From assembly GCA_010645155.1 (NCBI GenBank), contig CM021312.1:3003021-3067020 (forward strand): a stretch of DNA of 64,000 bases, in the 5' to 3' direction. Positions within the stretch are counted from its first letter, which is position 1. Each line of letters begins with the position of its first letter. Position numbers and translations under genes: made by a program. Positions 24,922-35,693 of the stretch are shown here, one piece after another. Below the pieces are notes generated by a model that was given only the letters and a program-made list of their open reading frames with translations, was not told the origin of the DNA and did no database searches. The DNA comes from Tigriopus japonicus (Eukaryota; Arthropoda; Copepoda; Harpacticoida; Harpacticidae).

Positions 24922-26433
24922 ATGAAATGCTCACATATTCTTGCCCCAGTTTTCTCCTACTTGATGCGTTGCATCTTAGATCAGGGTAAGTTTCCCTCTT
25001 CTCTAAAAGCAGCTCATGTCGTTCCAATTTTTAAGGGCGGAGATAGGTCACTCCCTAGTAATTATAGGCCCATTTCTCTGACTTCCAGTATTGCAAAGGT
25101 CTTTGAGAAGATCATGAAGTCCAAGCTTGTAGATTATTTGGAAATCCATGATTTAATTCCTTCTGGACAGTATGAGTTTCGAGCTCATTTTAGTACAGTA
25201 ACCCAATTGGTTGATCATATTGAGCAAATCATTGAAGGGCTCGAAAGTCACGAGTCAGTTGATGTATTCTATCTTGACTTTGCCAAGGCCTTTGATAAGG
25301 TAGATCATGGTCTTTTGCTAAATCAACTCAAAGAGTTTGGGGTCCAGGGTAAGGTCCTGAATTGGATTGGTAGTTTCATGAGTGATAGGAAGCAAATTGT
25401 CAAGCTTGAAGGATCATTTAGTGGCATGTATGATGTCAAGTCAGGTGTTCCACAAGGTTCAATATTAGGTCTGCTCCTGTTTATTCTCTTTATTGCTCCT
25501 CTCCAGAAGTTTAGAACAAAAGCCAGTATTTCTTCATATGCTGATGACACAAAATTAGTTTGTGGAAGGAATGGTCAGGACTCAAAATGTTTAGTAGATG
25601 ACTTGGAGAAAGTCTACTCTTGGGTTGGCGAGAGTAACATGGCATTGAACGGGATGAACTTCCGCACAATGACGTATGGGGCGTCAAAATTAGATGTTCC
25701 ACTCAAAGACAATGGAGGTTGTGATATTGAGCAGGTATCGTCCATAGGGGATTTAGGAGTTGTCGTCCAAGATGATGGAAAGTTCGATGAGCATATCCAG
25801 TTGAAAGTGGGGAAGGCATTTCAAACATGTGGCTGGATCTATCGCACTTTCAAGTCCAGAGATAGTATTACGATACTAACTCTGTACAAGTCGATTGTTC
25901 AGCCGCATCTTGAATATGCCTCACCCATTTGGGCTCCAATGAGTTCAGCAGGTTTGCAAAAGGTCGAGCAGGTCCAGAGATGTTTTACTAAGAACATCAC
26001 AGAGATGAGAGAGCTCTCGTATTGGGAGAGGCTCCAGAAGTTAGGGTTGTACAGTACTCAGAGAAGGTATGAAAGGTATATGATACTGTATGTTTTCAAA
26101 AGCATTCATGGGCTCTGTCCTAACCCAGGATTTGAGATCAGTTGTAGCGATCGTAGAGGTTTTACGTGCGCTCTGAGAGCACCTCCAAATCCTAAGGAAT
26201 CAAGGCTAGTTCGAACAATGAAGTCCTCCTCTCTTCTTTATCGGGCTCCTTCATTGTTCAATTTGTTACCCATCAGTCTTCGTCGGGAATATGTAGGAGC
26301 TGATCCTCTAACAGCTTTTAAGGCAGGATTGGACAAATTTTTAAAAACTATTCCTGACCAACCCATTATACAAGGGTTGTATAGATCTGCCAACAGTAAC
26401 TCATTGGTAGATCAAATTTCATATAAACGGTAA
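24922..26433 (+). CDS. Reverse transcriptase, jockey/CR1-like non-LTR retrotransposon, 5'-truncated
   Basis: 503 aa with no internal stop. The RT domain fills residues ~1-260: VVPIFKGGDRSLPSNYRPIS, then VFYLDFAKAFDKVDH (first catalytic Asp), SGVPQGSILG, and SSYADDTKLV with the YADD box. The conserved FRKGRST motif is replaced by FRAHFST. Residues 260-503 match the C-terminal thumb and tail of such elements (ILTLYKSIVQPHLEYASPIW; ...NSLVDQISYKR). The enzyme would copy element RNA into DNA at a nicked target. The usual N-terminal APE endonuclease and ORF1 are absent: the frame begins abruptly after a TAG at 24889-24891, so this copy is not autonomous. The open frame suggests recent insertion or constraint. 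Confidence 0.92.
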   Translation: MKCSHILAPVFSYLMRCILDQGKFPSSLKAAHVVPIFKGGDRSLPSNYRPISLTSSIAKVFEKIMKSKLVDYLEIHDLIPSGQYEFRAHFSTVTQLVDHIEQIIEGLESHESVDVFYLDFAKAFDKVDHGLLLNQLKEFGVQGKVLNWIGSFMSDRKQIVKLEGSFSGMYDVKSGVPQGSILGLLLFILFIAPLQKFRTKASISSYADDTKLVCGRNGQDSKCLVDDLEKVYSWVGESNMALNGMNFRTMTYGASKLDVPLKDNGGCDIEQVSSIGDLGVVVQDDGKFDEHIQLKVGKAFQTCGWIYRTFKSRDSITILTLYKSIVQPHLEYASPIWAPMSSAGLQKVEQVQRCFTKNITEMRELSYWERLQKLGLYSTQRRYERYMILYVFKSIHGLCPNPGFEISCSDRRGFTCALRAPPNPKESRLVRTMKSSSLLYRAPSLFNLLPISLRREYVGADPLTAFKAGLDKFLKTIPDQPIIQGLYRSANSNSLVDQISYKR

Positions 26434-26662
26434 TTTCATAAACTAATTTATCTAAATTATTAATATTATTTAATTGTTATCAATAAATTATTTAAATTAA
26501 TCATTAACTCTCTTTACAGGGAATCCCATTCCTTGTAGCGGTATTAAAAAATCCGCCCCCCCCCCAAAGAAAGAAAAATAATTATGAAAAACGTTTTCCA
26601 AAAATCTTGTTATTAGTGCAATTTAACTGATAGTAAATATTATTTTGTGTTATTTTGATATG

Positions 26663-27030
26663 AACTTGAAAACTCAAAAAAAAAAAAAAAAATTCTTTCA
26701 CGACATTGAAAAGCTATGTTGAATCTTTGAGAATTTGTTTTTCATGTATCTGTAGCGTTTTTCGTGTTTTTGGGGTCAAAAATGGACCGTTGAAATCAAA
26801 ATAATTCAGCCGCTGCTGAATGTATTTTTATTCAATTTGTAACTAAATGGTCTCTTAATATAGATTAAATGGTTAATATTTAGATATAATTAGATAAAAT
26901 GCACTTTTTAAATACGTTTTAAGCTAAATAGCTTTTTCCCTGGACCTCAACTTAAACAATACATCAAAAGTAAGGTTATTCCCCATTGAATTTTGCGTCC
27001 AAAAAATGCCAAGGTGTCTTTGGGTATTTC
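26663..27030 (-). repeat. Right arm of ~360-bp inverted repeat
   Basis: Imperfect reverse complement of 24443-24796. It includes a 17-nt A-run near 26677-26693 and TCCCTGGACCTCAACTTAAA near 26937-26956, the complement of the conserved left-arm core. Confidence 0.85.
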
Positions 27031-27109
27031 TTTTTATACCAATGTTTTATTGCGATAGATATTATATCATTGGATAAATATTATTATATTATGTCAAGGG
27101 TTTGGAAAT

Positions 27110-27360
27110 GGAAGGTGCAGTAGTCAGTGTTGGGTCCGAGGCGTCGTGTCCATTTCCCCCACTTTGTCGACTTTGCAGATTTTTGTCATTGTTCATTAGT
27201 TCCGTTTGGCTGTTGATCAGTGTTCTATTTTCTGCCGCCATCTGTGGTCGTGAACAAGGGCTCATCCTTCCCAGAGAGCTCAGGGAGGAAATTCGAACTC
27301 AAGACCTCTCTCTTGACAGGAAGGTGCCTTATCCACTTGACCACATCTCCTCCCCTTTCC
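27110..27360 (-). mobile_element. tRNA-derived SINE-like element
   Basis: On the minus strand, TGTGGTCAAGTGGATAAGG resembles a pol III A box and GAGTTCGAATTTC, about 30 nt later, resembles a B box. Spacing and order match a tRNA, but the acceptor and T stems do not pair in tRNA register, so it is not a functional tRNA gene. The downstream sequence, running toward position 27110 on the plus strand, would be the SINE body. Other copies are needed to prove SINE status. Confidence 0.5.
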
Positions 27361-28239
27361 AAGTCTTTCGATCCAAACCTAAAAAGCCATTCGGAAAATA
27401 GGATTAAAAAGTTCCTACTTCTTTTTTTCGGATTTTTAAAAGATTTTTTCCGTCCTCTAAAAATGATGAAAAATCGTTGGGGTCGATCAAAGGTCTGTTG
27501 AAAAAAGAAAATAATAAAGACATTCTTTTTACGATAAGTCAAGAGGATTCATATTTCAAAAACAAGTCCTAGATCACCAACCTATAAATAACAACAAGTT
27601 CTTTCAAAAACCAGGAAAAAACTAGTGACGGATCAATGAGCATGTGAGTTTTTTTTAAATCAAGTCAATGTCGTGCAAAAAGATGAGGATTAATTTATGA
27701 TCCTTAATATGATCTATCATTTTTTAATCAACCTTTTGATCTGTAGATTTAGGACGGCCTTTGACAAGAATCTTCTTAAAAATTGTCCTGATTGACAATT
27801 TTAGCATTTGGTACCCAATTTTTAGAACTTAGCCATTATTTGTATTTTCTTTCTCAAGAACAAAAACGAAACCTTTGTTTTTTCATGGGTAAAATTAGTA
27901 AAAAATGCAAACATGAGCGCAAAAAATTCAACAAATATGTAGAAGTAATGATCATATGTCTTCAATAGTTCAGAGCAACAAACTCTAAAAGACATGACAT
28001 TGATGCATTTCAGTTGGTTTTCCCAATTTTTTCATAAGCTTTTCAGATATCGGGTCCTGTTAATTGTAAACAAATTTTGGCATTCAGTTTTTGGTGGCAT
28101 CAACATGGAATCCGTAAAAACTTTCAGAGCGGCAGTAGTTAAGCTCCCCAAAGTGGGAAAAATCGCATCCGAAGATTTTGAAAATTATGAAGAAAAGCAA
28201 TGTGACTAGAAAATTTGTCAGAACTACGCTTGACCATTA
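27361..28239. other. AT-rich intergenic DNA
   Basis: Short frames in all phases, none with a recognised domain, and no inverted repeats noticed. Confidence 0.4.
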
Positions 28240-28248
28240 TAAATAGAC

Positions 28249-28988
28249 TCTCACTTATAAACGACACAAAAATTAATTCAAGGTTGCGTGAGCAAAAAAG
28301 GCCAAAGTTCCGTTTTGAGGTGGGGAAGACATTGCCAGAATGTAAACATTCCTTCTCCAATGTTAAATTTGCTTCTCATTTAAGGTAGAGAAACCAACTT
28401 TCCCCAGAATGCCGTGTCACCTTTGATTCTACAGGGTATATCGCCTAAAATTCATCCATTCAATCAAAGGCGTTGTCACATAACTACAATCCCAGATGCA
28501 TTACTTAGGCAAACAAAAGTTCGATTTACATAATGGCCACCTTTGGTCTTCACCACGGCCTTCAATATTCCCACAGGCTTGTACCTTAATCAGTTTGACC
28601 CAAAGCCTCTTCAGAATGGACTAGATGGAAATTTTCATCCAATTGAGGCCTGGAGATGAATGAGGACATTTATCCTTGTCTCAGAAATGAGAAAAGGCAA
28701 TAATTTTGAACAAGCTGGGTGGTATGTCAAGCAGCCCCATCTTGTTGAAGGAGCAGGGAAGTTCAGAGGCCATTTTCGCACATTTAAAATTGATTTACAA
28801 AAACTTTTGAAAACAAAATAGTTTGCCAAAAGAATACGCAAAACATTATGTTTAAACGAAAAGAGTGAAAGTAATATAAAGCCAACGCATTAAAGGTAGG
28901 AATCTTGTCTTCCCCACCTCACAACGGAACTTTGACCTTTTTTGCTCACGCAACCTTGAATTAATTTTTGTGTCGTTTATAAGTGAGA
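28249..28988. mobile_element. 740-bp terminal-inverted-repeat element with a perfect 9-bp target duplication
   Basis: The ends form an ~85-bp inverted repeat (TCTCACTTATAAACGACAC inward, continuing through GGTTGCGTGAGCAAAAAAGG and the GTGGGGAAGACA block). The 9 bases TAAATAGAC occur directly outside both ends, at 28240-28248 and 28989-28997. A 9-bp duplication is typical of Mutator-like elements and not of Tc1/mariner (TA). The interior nevertheless carries a Tc1/mariner-like transposase relic. It lacks an intact transposase and is non-autonomous. Confidence 0.8.
28480..28770 (-). pseudogene. Decayed Tc1/mariner-type transposase C-terminus
   Basis: On the minus strand, broken frames read QDGAA*HTTQLVQNY, then CPHSSPGLNWMKISI*SIL, then KAVVKTKGGHYVNRTF before a stop. 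These follow the family order DGAPAHT...LVQ, WPP-SPDLNP-D-SIWSIL and VVKTKGGH of mariner-like transposases. Several stops and at least two frame changes make it non-functional. The catalytic SPDLNP-D block is degraded. Confidence 0.65.
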
Positions 28989-29168
28989 TAAATAGACAAG
29001 ATAGACTTGAGAGGGCAAGAAGAGGTCACTCCGTTATTGTTGGTGGCTTGGAAGTCCGCTGGAGCGCAAAAAATCAATCCTCGATTTTACTAGCAAAGAA
29101 ATGTGACTGCCAGCATGCCCTAATATTATTTCAATAGGTTTTAGTTTGATGCATGAATGAGTGAATAG

Positions 29169-29364
29169 CAGGGAACGGCAACCGGTGGGTCGGGCCCACA
29201 TGTGGGCCCAGGAGACATGGGAAAATTTCAAAATAGTGGGCCCGTGAGCCATCCATTTTACTGAACTTGTGGGCCCCTAAACCCACAAAATTTTGTTTAG
29301 TGGGCCCCTAAGCAGACTAGTCAAATTTGATGGGCCATAACTCCAAAGTGGTGGTCGACCCTTG
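29169..29364. mobile_element. hAT-like miniature element (196 bp)
   Basis: It starts CAGGGAACGGCAACC and ends GGTGGTCGACCCTTG, an imperfect inverted pair (10 of 15). The right flank GTCTAGAG fits the hAT target consensus nTCTAGAn; the left flank GTGAATAG matches it at 5 of 8. The interior repeats TGGGCCC-type motifs at roughly regular spacing. No transposase. Confidence 0.6.
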
Positions 29365-29838
29365 GTCTAGAGCCTGTGCAAAGACCCACAAGAATGTTGG
29401 AGTCCTAAAAATTACCCTTGGGATAGCCTGTGCATTGCTATCTGAAGAGATTGCCCAGTTTAAGAAACCTTGTTCTACTAAAATTTCCTGATTGCTAGTA
29501 AAAAACTAAGATTCGTGTTTTTTTTTCATGAAGTGTGAAAACTGATGTGTCGTGTGTCTGTGTTGACACTAAAGCTCTGATCAAACGATACGACGCCTGA
29601 AGCAATTTAAGAATTGCTTTAGGTGACAGGGAAGCTCGAAAATAATGTTGCAATTCGCAGAAATTTGGTTGACTCCAAGGGCGTTTTGGTGGTTCCGAGA
29701 TGAGTGAGAAAATGATGTCGGTTCAAGGAAAACCGACTGGCAGATCCGCAATCAGCATTTTCTCTCGCTCAAGACAGAAATGGTAGTACTTCCCAACACC
29801 ATCGCGCTTGAGAAACATGGTACAAAGCCTGCCTGTTT

Positions 29839-30301
29839 GTACTACCAAGAAGCACTGGAATCATGGAGTCAATGGAATCAATGAGAATAATGATTTCCAG
29901 CAAGAACAATTCAATTACGTTCTTCTGCAAATGAGACCTTGCATATGTTGACAAGAGTACGTATTTCAATTTTCAGCTCAATCGAACGTCGGAGGCAAAA
30001 GTTATGCTCACTCAAAGTTCAGTGCAAATCCTACCGAGAATGAATGAACTAGCCCTTTTGCAGTAATCGTTATACCACAAAAGGGCGAGTTCATTCATTA
30101 TATGCTCTCTTCAGTACATCAGTTTGAGAAGGCATAATTTTTCACTCCATCATTCGATTGGGCTTAAATTTGACATACGTGTTCTTCTTAATGCAAGCCT
30201 CATCTCATTTGCAGAAGAACGCAAATGGTTCGTTTCTCCTGGAAATCATAATTCTCATTGCTAGCCTCCCACTCCATGATTTCCGTGCTTCTTGGTACTA
30301 C
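29839..30301. repeat. Long foldback hairpin (222- and 224-bp arms, 17-nt loop)
   Basis: Left arm 29839-30060 and right arm 30078-30301 are inverted copies of each other with ~17 nt between. Near the apex AATGAATGAACTAGCCCTTT pairs with AAAGGGCGAGTTCATTCATT. Farther out, GTACTACCAAGAAGCAC and TTCTTCTGCAAATGAGA recur in the opposite arm. Divergence is about 25-30% by eye, so it is an old duplication or decayed foldback element. A related half copy is at 54711-54838. Confidence 0.8.
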
Positions 30302-30832
30302 TCTACGAACTTTGTTGATGTCTACCTAGCCTCTTGCCACTAAATCCCATGAAAGTTTTCCCCTATATACGCGCTCCTCTGATACCTTGAAATGGCCTGA
30401 ATTGGAAGTACGCTAAAAAGTCGTATGTTGGACATAAAAAGGTTCTTGAGCTTCTTTGGCGGGACGTAGAGCATGATGATACATATTGAGGTTCCTAGTC
30501 TATTGATAAAACGGTGGAGCATGGTAGAGTACATAAAAAGGCAACAACGGCCATCCGCGAGTAACTGTCAAGTATGAATGCGCTCAAAGAGAAAGTAGAT
30601 TCCATGAAGTGAAAAGCGACAGAGCGCACAGCGATGATTAAGATCCTGGATTTTAGCAAATTCATTGAATCTTTCGTACCTTATTTATGAAATAGATTAA
30701 ATAATTGGGCCTTAACAACACTTTCAATCCCAAGAGAGAAAATCACAAAGCGCTTTGGTTGCAAGTGTCTTCATATGGTTGAAGAAGGCAGAGAGAAGTG
30801 CAATACCAAGTGTAAAACTAGTCTGTCTTGCG

Positions 30833-31776
30833 CAGGGTTGCCAGGTGGCCGAATCCTCGGCCACTTTTGCCAAAAGTGGCCGAATTTGAAACCCGGTGGC
30901 CGAAAGAAAAAAAAATCTCTCGGCCACTTCTAAAAGTGGCCGAATTTGAGATCTGGTGGCCGAGAAAAAAATATTACCTCGGCCATATCCAAAAGTGGCC
31001 GAAAGTGGCCGAAAATAGCAAATACACAATCGAAATGTTTATGAATTTTGTAAAATGAAGCCTACATTGGTCTGAAATCTTACTACATTTGAACGTGCCA
31101 TGTTCTACTTACCAGAGCATAGACATCTAGGTATACAAAGACTTGAAACATCTAGTTTGTGTCCAAAAACTGGGCACTTGAAAATTTTGATAAAATGGTC
31201 TATTTTAGAATTAGGAACACCCTTAGTAGAAATTTTAGGTTGATGTGACTTCCGTTTGATGTTAAACCCTCTTTCTGAAGAAATTTTTGGTTTCATTTGG
31301 TTACTCAAATCGTCAATCACTGCAAAACTTATCAAAAATGGATCAGTCAAACTCACACAGTCAAGAATTTGAAAAATAAATCCTCTTATTTTTCTAGATT
31401 TAAGACATACCTAAGTCTGTTTGCAAATTTCTATACCAATTGGATAACAATTTAAAGTTAGCTATCTTTACTTGGAAATGTTGGAATTAGGAATGTTATT
31501 TAGGAGGATGGGCCAAATGTTGATTGAGGGAATTGAAATTTGCTTTATTGTGATACAAGTATTTTTCAGACTATTTTTCCAACTTTTCGGCATTAAACTG
31601 AATGCTTGATTTGTTTTTGAAACAAAATAAAAAAGAGAAAAAAATTGACGGATCAATTTCAGTTTTAGGCGAAAACGCCAAATTCAGTAAGAATTCAGAA
31701 TTTACTTTGTGGCCGAAAGTGGCCGAATTTCAAAGCAAAAGTGGCCGAGAGGCTTCCCTAGAACCTGGCGACCCTG
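30833..31776. mobile_element. hAT-like non-autonomous element with GTGGCCGA motif arrays (944 bp)
   Basis: Termini are CAGGGTTGCCAGGT and ACCTGGCGACCCTG, a 13-of-14 inverted match typical of hAT ends. Both subterminal regions are packed with GTGGCCGA in direct and inverted orientation: about ten in 30843-31015 and three in 31708-31750. Subterminal motif clusters are known transposase-binding regions in hAT elements. The middle has only short frames and no recognised transposase. No clean 8-bp duplication (GTCTTGCG against GACTCTGG). Confidence 0.75.
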
Positions 31777-32162
31777 GACTCTGGCGGTTTATTTAACAAA
31801 AGTCAAAGGCATGCCAAAGTAACCTGAGTTTCCGTGCAGATCGTTACGTTGAAATTGACAAAATCTAGTGATAAGAGCAGCTTGCAGTTGGGTCGAAAAA
31901 AAGGATTTTGAGGTTTAGAATGAAAAAGTGTATAAGCAATCAGATAAATTTGATCTTGTTCCCTGTAATTTCACTCATCATCATATTATCATTGTTTTTA
32001 TTATTGTAATTCTAGCTCATTACCAGGAATTCAAGTTTGTGGCAGTTTTTTTTAGGAATTCTGGGTCTAACTCGTTCATTTCGTCCTGAAATCCATGCAT
32101 CCATTCTTAAACTCTTATGACGCTTTCTCCTTTCGTCACTTATTATTAGAGCGAGGATTAAA

Positions 32163-32294
32163 AAGTTTTTTTCCTGCAGAGTCAAAATTCTAGACGTTGT
32201 ACGATGTAGGTCAGCTGGGGTCAGCCGAGAACAAGTAGTAAAGGAGAGTTAGATGCGTCAACCGTCTAGAGTTTCTACTCTGTAAGAAAAAACT
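32163..32294. repeat. Small imperfect inverted repeat, possible MITE
   Basis: AAGTTTTTTTCCTGCAGAGT near 32163 pairs imperfectly with ACTCTGTAAGAAAAAACTT near 32276-32294, extending inward through TCTAGACG/CGTCTAGA. No convincing target duplication. Confidence 0.4.
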
Positions 32295-34371
32295 TCAAAA
32301 TCCACCCACTACTTATAATGTTCTTTGACGTCTTTAAATGTGGAAGGTTTTTGCTTGGCGACAAAACAACCTTGGATCAAAAACAAAGTTCCTCAAAGTA
32401 CAGTAAATCAAGACGGTAACATGCAACTCTTTCAAAACAAATATGAAAGTTTTAAGGACAATCAACGGTATTCATATTAGATTTGAATCAATCATCGATT
32501 GATTAGACAAGTGTGTCCAAGCCAAAATTATGCAATTGATATTCCTAGGTGTGCAAAGTACATGGATCTATGAAGCGTTCAGAACATTTGCAAGGGCCCG
32601 TTACCACAGCAGTCTCAGGAAGTCCTTCAAATGACGTCCCTGAGACAATCAAAATCATCAGTTCAAGATTGGAGAGGAAACCCTGATGATCGTCATGTTT
32701 TTGGGAGTGTTTCATCGCCAGGCCAGACGCTCAGATCACGCTTAAAAAAGATGGCTTCGTTCCTGCAAAGCCATTTCCTTGGTAACAATGGAATGCAATT
32801 ATTTTACAATTTTCTTTGACAACTCTCTAAAAGAAATTAAGCACCGACAACCTTAGATCTCTAGGGTTGAATGGGATTATATGTCTAGATGTGTTGTTCT
32901 CTGGCCAAGGTCAGACTTTAGATTACTTTGGCCTTGAGATATTTGCAGCTTTCTCAGCCAAACAAAGACGCATTGGAATAACTCCTTACGCCCAAGTTCA
33001 CATAGCGCTAATCTAAACTCCTCGGGTGAATGACTTTCTAGCTCTGAAACCCATACACTTGTATTTAGAGGATTGTTTTCAGTAGCACTAAATGATGACC
33101 ATGGTTAAGAAACGGAATTCATGCAGAACAGTTTCTCGTTCCGCCTTCTCGTTTTCCCGCCATGGGGTTTTAAAGGGCTAGATGTGCTTTGAACTCCAGC
33201 CCCAAAGACTGTTTCGGTTCTCTCATATGATTCATAACATGCCAGTTCAGCCAATGGATCCTTCCAGCCAGGAATGATGATGTCACAAAAGACAAGATGC
33301 AGGCAAAACATCGGGCTATGTTATGCCAGGCTGAAAACATTAGGGTGGAGTTGACCATTGACAAACAGCAAAGCAATAATGCAGGATTAGTTTGAATTCT
33401 TAAAATTAAAGCAATATATAATTGCTATGAATGAATATGGTGAAGCAATTTAATTTTGCTTAGCGCCACAATGTTTTGAACATTCCAGCGCAATCTCATG
33501 GTGACGTATTTCACAATTAAGGTAGTAGGAACAGTTTGGTTTCTTTGTTAATAGCATTAAGTATAACAAAAATTGTAATCCCTTGCAGAAGGCATATTCA
33601 ATACAAAGTCTCGCACCTTTTTCATAAAAGTAGGGCAATTCAAACAACACAACAAATGTTATTAAACATTGCAAATGGTCGTCCTGAGTGACTGCCATGA
33701 AATCGGCCCGGCCCTCTAAGCAACCTTTGCATTCCCTACTCACAGACCATATAATGGCTAGACCTCGCTTCGTGCGAGAAAAAGGTGGACAACTTTGCTT
33801 CATCAGCTGGTACATAACACTACACCCCAAAATGGTGGGAATTTCGAACTTTTCAAAATTTTGCCAGCGTGGCCAAATCCTGAACAAACTCAACGTACCG
33901 TACCTACTTTGTTCTTGAGGCGAACGAACGTCGTTACTTATGAGCACGCGGTCGCCCTGAGATTTTGAAGCTAGCGCAGCTGGGCCAAGTGGTGTCACTT
34001 TTCTCTCGCCGACGGTACGGGCCAATGCGACATCTAGTCATTATATGATCTGTGTCCCTACTTCAAGAGCTGCAGAGGGATTCCCAGCTAGTTGGTTCAA
34101 AGCCTGATGCTTCGCTAAGTAGCGAGGCATTTTCAGTGCTGCCATAAAGAATCTTAAACAGTCAAATTTCATGTCTGCTTCAAATTGTCTCTAAGTTTTT
34201 GGCCGACAGTAAGTTCTTCAAAACATTATTTTTAAGGCAGAGATTACATCGATCATCAGTGAAAAAGATAAAACCAATGGCTCAGTTAAACAATTAATGC
34301 CTGTAATTTTGGGCAACTCTGTTTGAAACCAAATGGGCGACCAGCTGGTTGATTGCAGGCCCTCAAAGGGA

Positions 34372-34394
34372 GAGTGAGTGAGTGAGTGAGTGAA
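34372..34394. repeat. (GAGT)n microsatellite
   Basis: About five and a half tandem GAGT units. A shorter GAGT tract and a GTTC tract occur at 35639-35693. Confidence 0.9.
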
Positions 34395-35638
34395 GGTTTG
34401 TCTGAAAGAGGATTGGACACTATTCTGACACCACAAAGGTCTAGTCAAACGTGGTTAGGTTCTTTAGTAAAGATTACAAGTTTTGTTGTTAATTTTGGCA
34501 AGGCGAACGATCAAATGTGAAATGAAAGTTGATATAGCCCTATTTGACTCTTTTAATCTATGAATTCATAGGCACCATCTGATTCAGAAAGATGGCTCCA
34601 ATTTTTTACAACATTATGAAAAATGCAAGATTTCAGGATGACTTATGTTTTGAGGAGTGTTTGAAATTTTTTAAAGAAAAATAATTAGGTTGCCGTAAGA
34701 GACTAGATATGCACATTTGTCAAGCCATATTTGTAGGAGAAGAATAGATTCCATGAGATTTCCAATACCCCTGGAAAACTTCTGAACAGCAGCAGGAGTA
34801 GTCATTTTTGGAACTATTTTTCACAACTGGACCCTTTGCTTTTGAGGTGGATCAACCATTCATTTGGAATCCCCAAGGCTTTCCTGGTTCAGACAATGGA
34901 AACTAAAATATGATTTTTGTTAATCGAAAGGGGAGGTAGGGTATGTGTGTCTGCAAGAGACTACAAATTGAACCCTACAAACCTGAGCATTACATAGCTG
35001 TACACTAACCAATTGTGACGCGCAAATTCTTTTGACTTAGTTAGTAAAATAATGGCTTGAAAGAAACACCGATGATGCTTATTTGAGGAAATATTACTAC
35101 AAGCCACTCTAATGAGAGAAGCTGAATGTTCCCTCAATTCCCACTACAACACTTTTGGTTTCTAGCGTTTCCTTTTTTTCGAGCTGTTGGTTATCCTTTA
35201 GCGCGGAATAAACTAATGCATTGCTTTGTACGCAGCCTGATTAGCCTACAAAGCCAAAAATACCGTACCAGTGCTTTAGATGCCTTTATAAAAGACGAAG
35301 TGATACAAATGACCAAATGACCGTTGATTAGTCCAAACCATGCAACCCGTTCAAATAACGTTCGCCAGACGTCGAGTCTCCTGGTTTCGTGGTGTTCAAA
35401 CTCATCCTCGTACAAACTCGAACGGTCTCGACGGGAGACTGGCTCCGGCCCAACAAGCTGATCTTCGAACCCTCAAGGCGGCTAGCTCCCACCAGCAGCA
35501 GCTCGCGCTCTAGCTTAGACTAGCTCCAAACTTAACCATTCGAGCTGGCCATGGAAGAAGCCTGGATCCAGACCGACCCGGACGAGGAGCCAGCCAGAGT
35601 GAGAGTACTACTACAAGGCGAACTCTCAGAAAGAAAGA

Positions 35639-35693
35639 GAGTGAGTGAGTAAGTCTGTCGTTCATTGGATCGTTCGTTCGTTCGTTCGTTCGT
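35639..35693. repeat. GAGT and GTTC tetranucleotide repeats upstream of casein kinase 1
   Basis: A short GAGT run is followed by about six GTTC units. They lie ~0.6 kb before the kinase ATG, probably in promoter or 5' UTR sequence. Confidence 0.8.

Larger units (their letters stand above)
24443..27030. mobile_element. Long-terminal-inverted-repeat element enclosing a reverse transcriptase ORF
   Basis: The left arm (24443-24796) is the imperfect reverse complement of the right arm (26663-27030). Matching blocks in order include AATTCAATGGGGAA, TTTAAGTTGAGGTCCAGGGA, TACATTCAGC, TCCATTTTTGACCC, CGAAAAACGCTACA and TAGCTTTTCAATGT. The ~1.87-kb centre contains one intact 503-codon RT frame placed almost symmetrically. 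Non-LTR retrotransposons do not normally carry terminal inverted repeats, so this is either an RT inserted into a foldback/DNA element or an element that captured an RT. No clean target-site duplication was seen outside the arms. Confidence 0.8.
31777..35630. other. Gene-poor interval upstream of casein kinase 1
   Basis: No recognised gene. It contains a small inverted-repeat pair at 32163-32294, a (GAGT)n repeat at 34372-34394 and a 191-codon minus-strand frame (33450-34025) that I could not assign. Confidence 0.4.

Noticed and set aside
33450..34025. 191-codon minus-strand frame
   Set aside because: No recognisable domain, a low-complexity start and no splice partners seen. Kept only as an open question; transcription evidence would change this.
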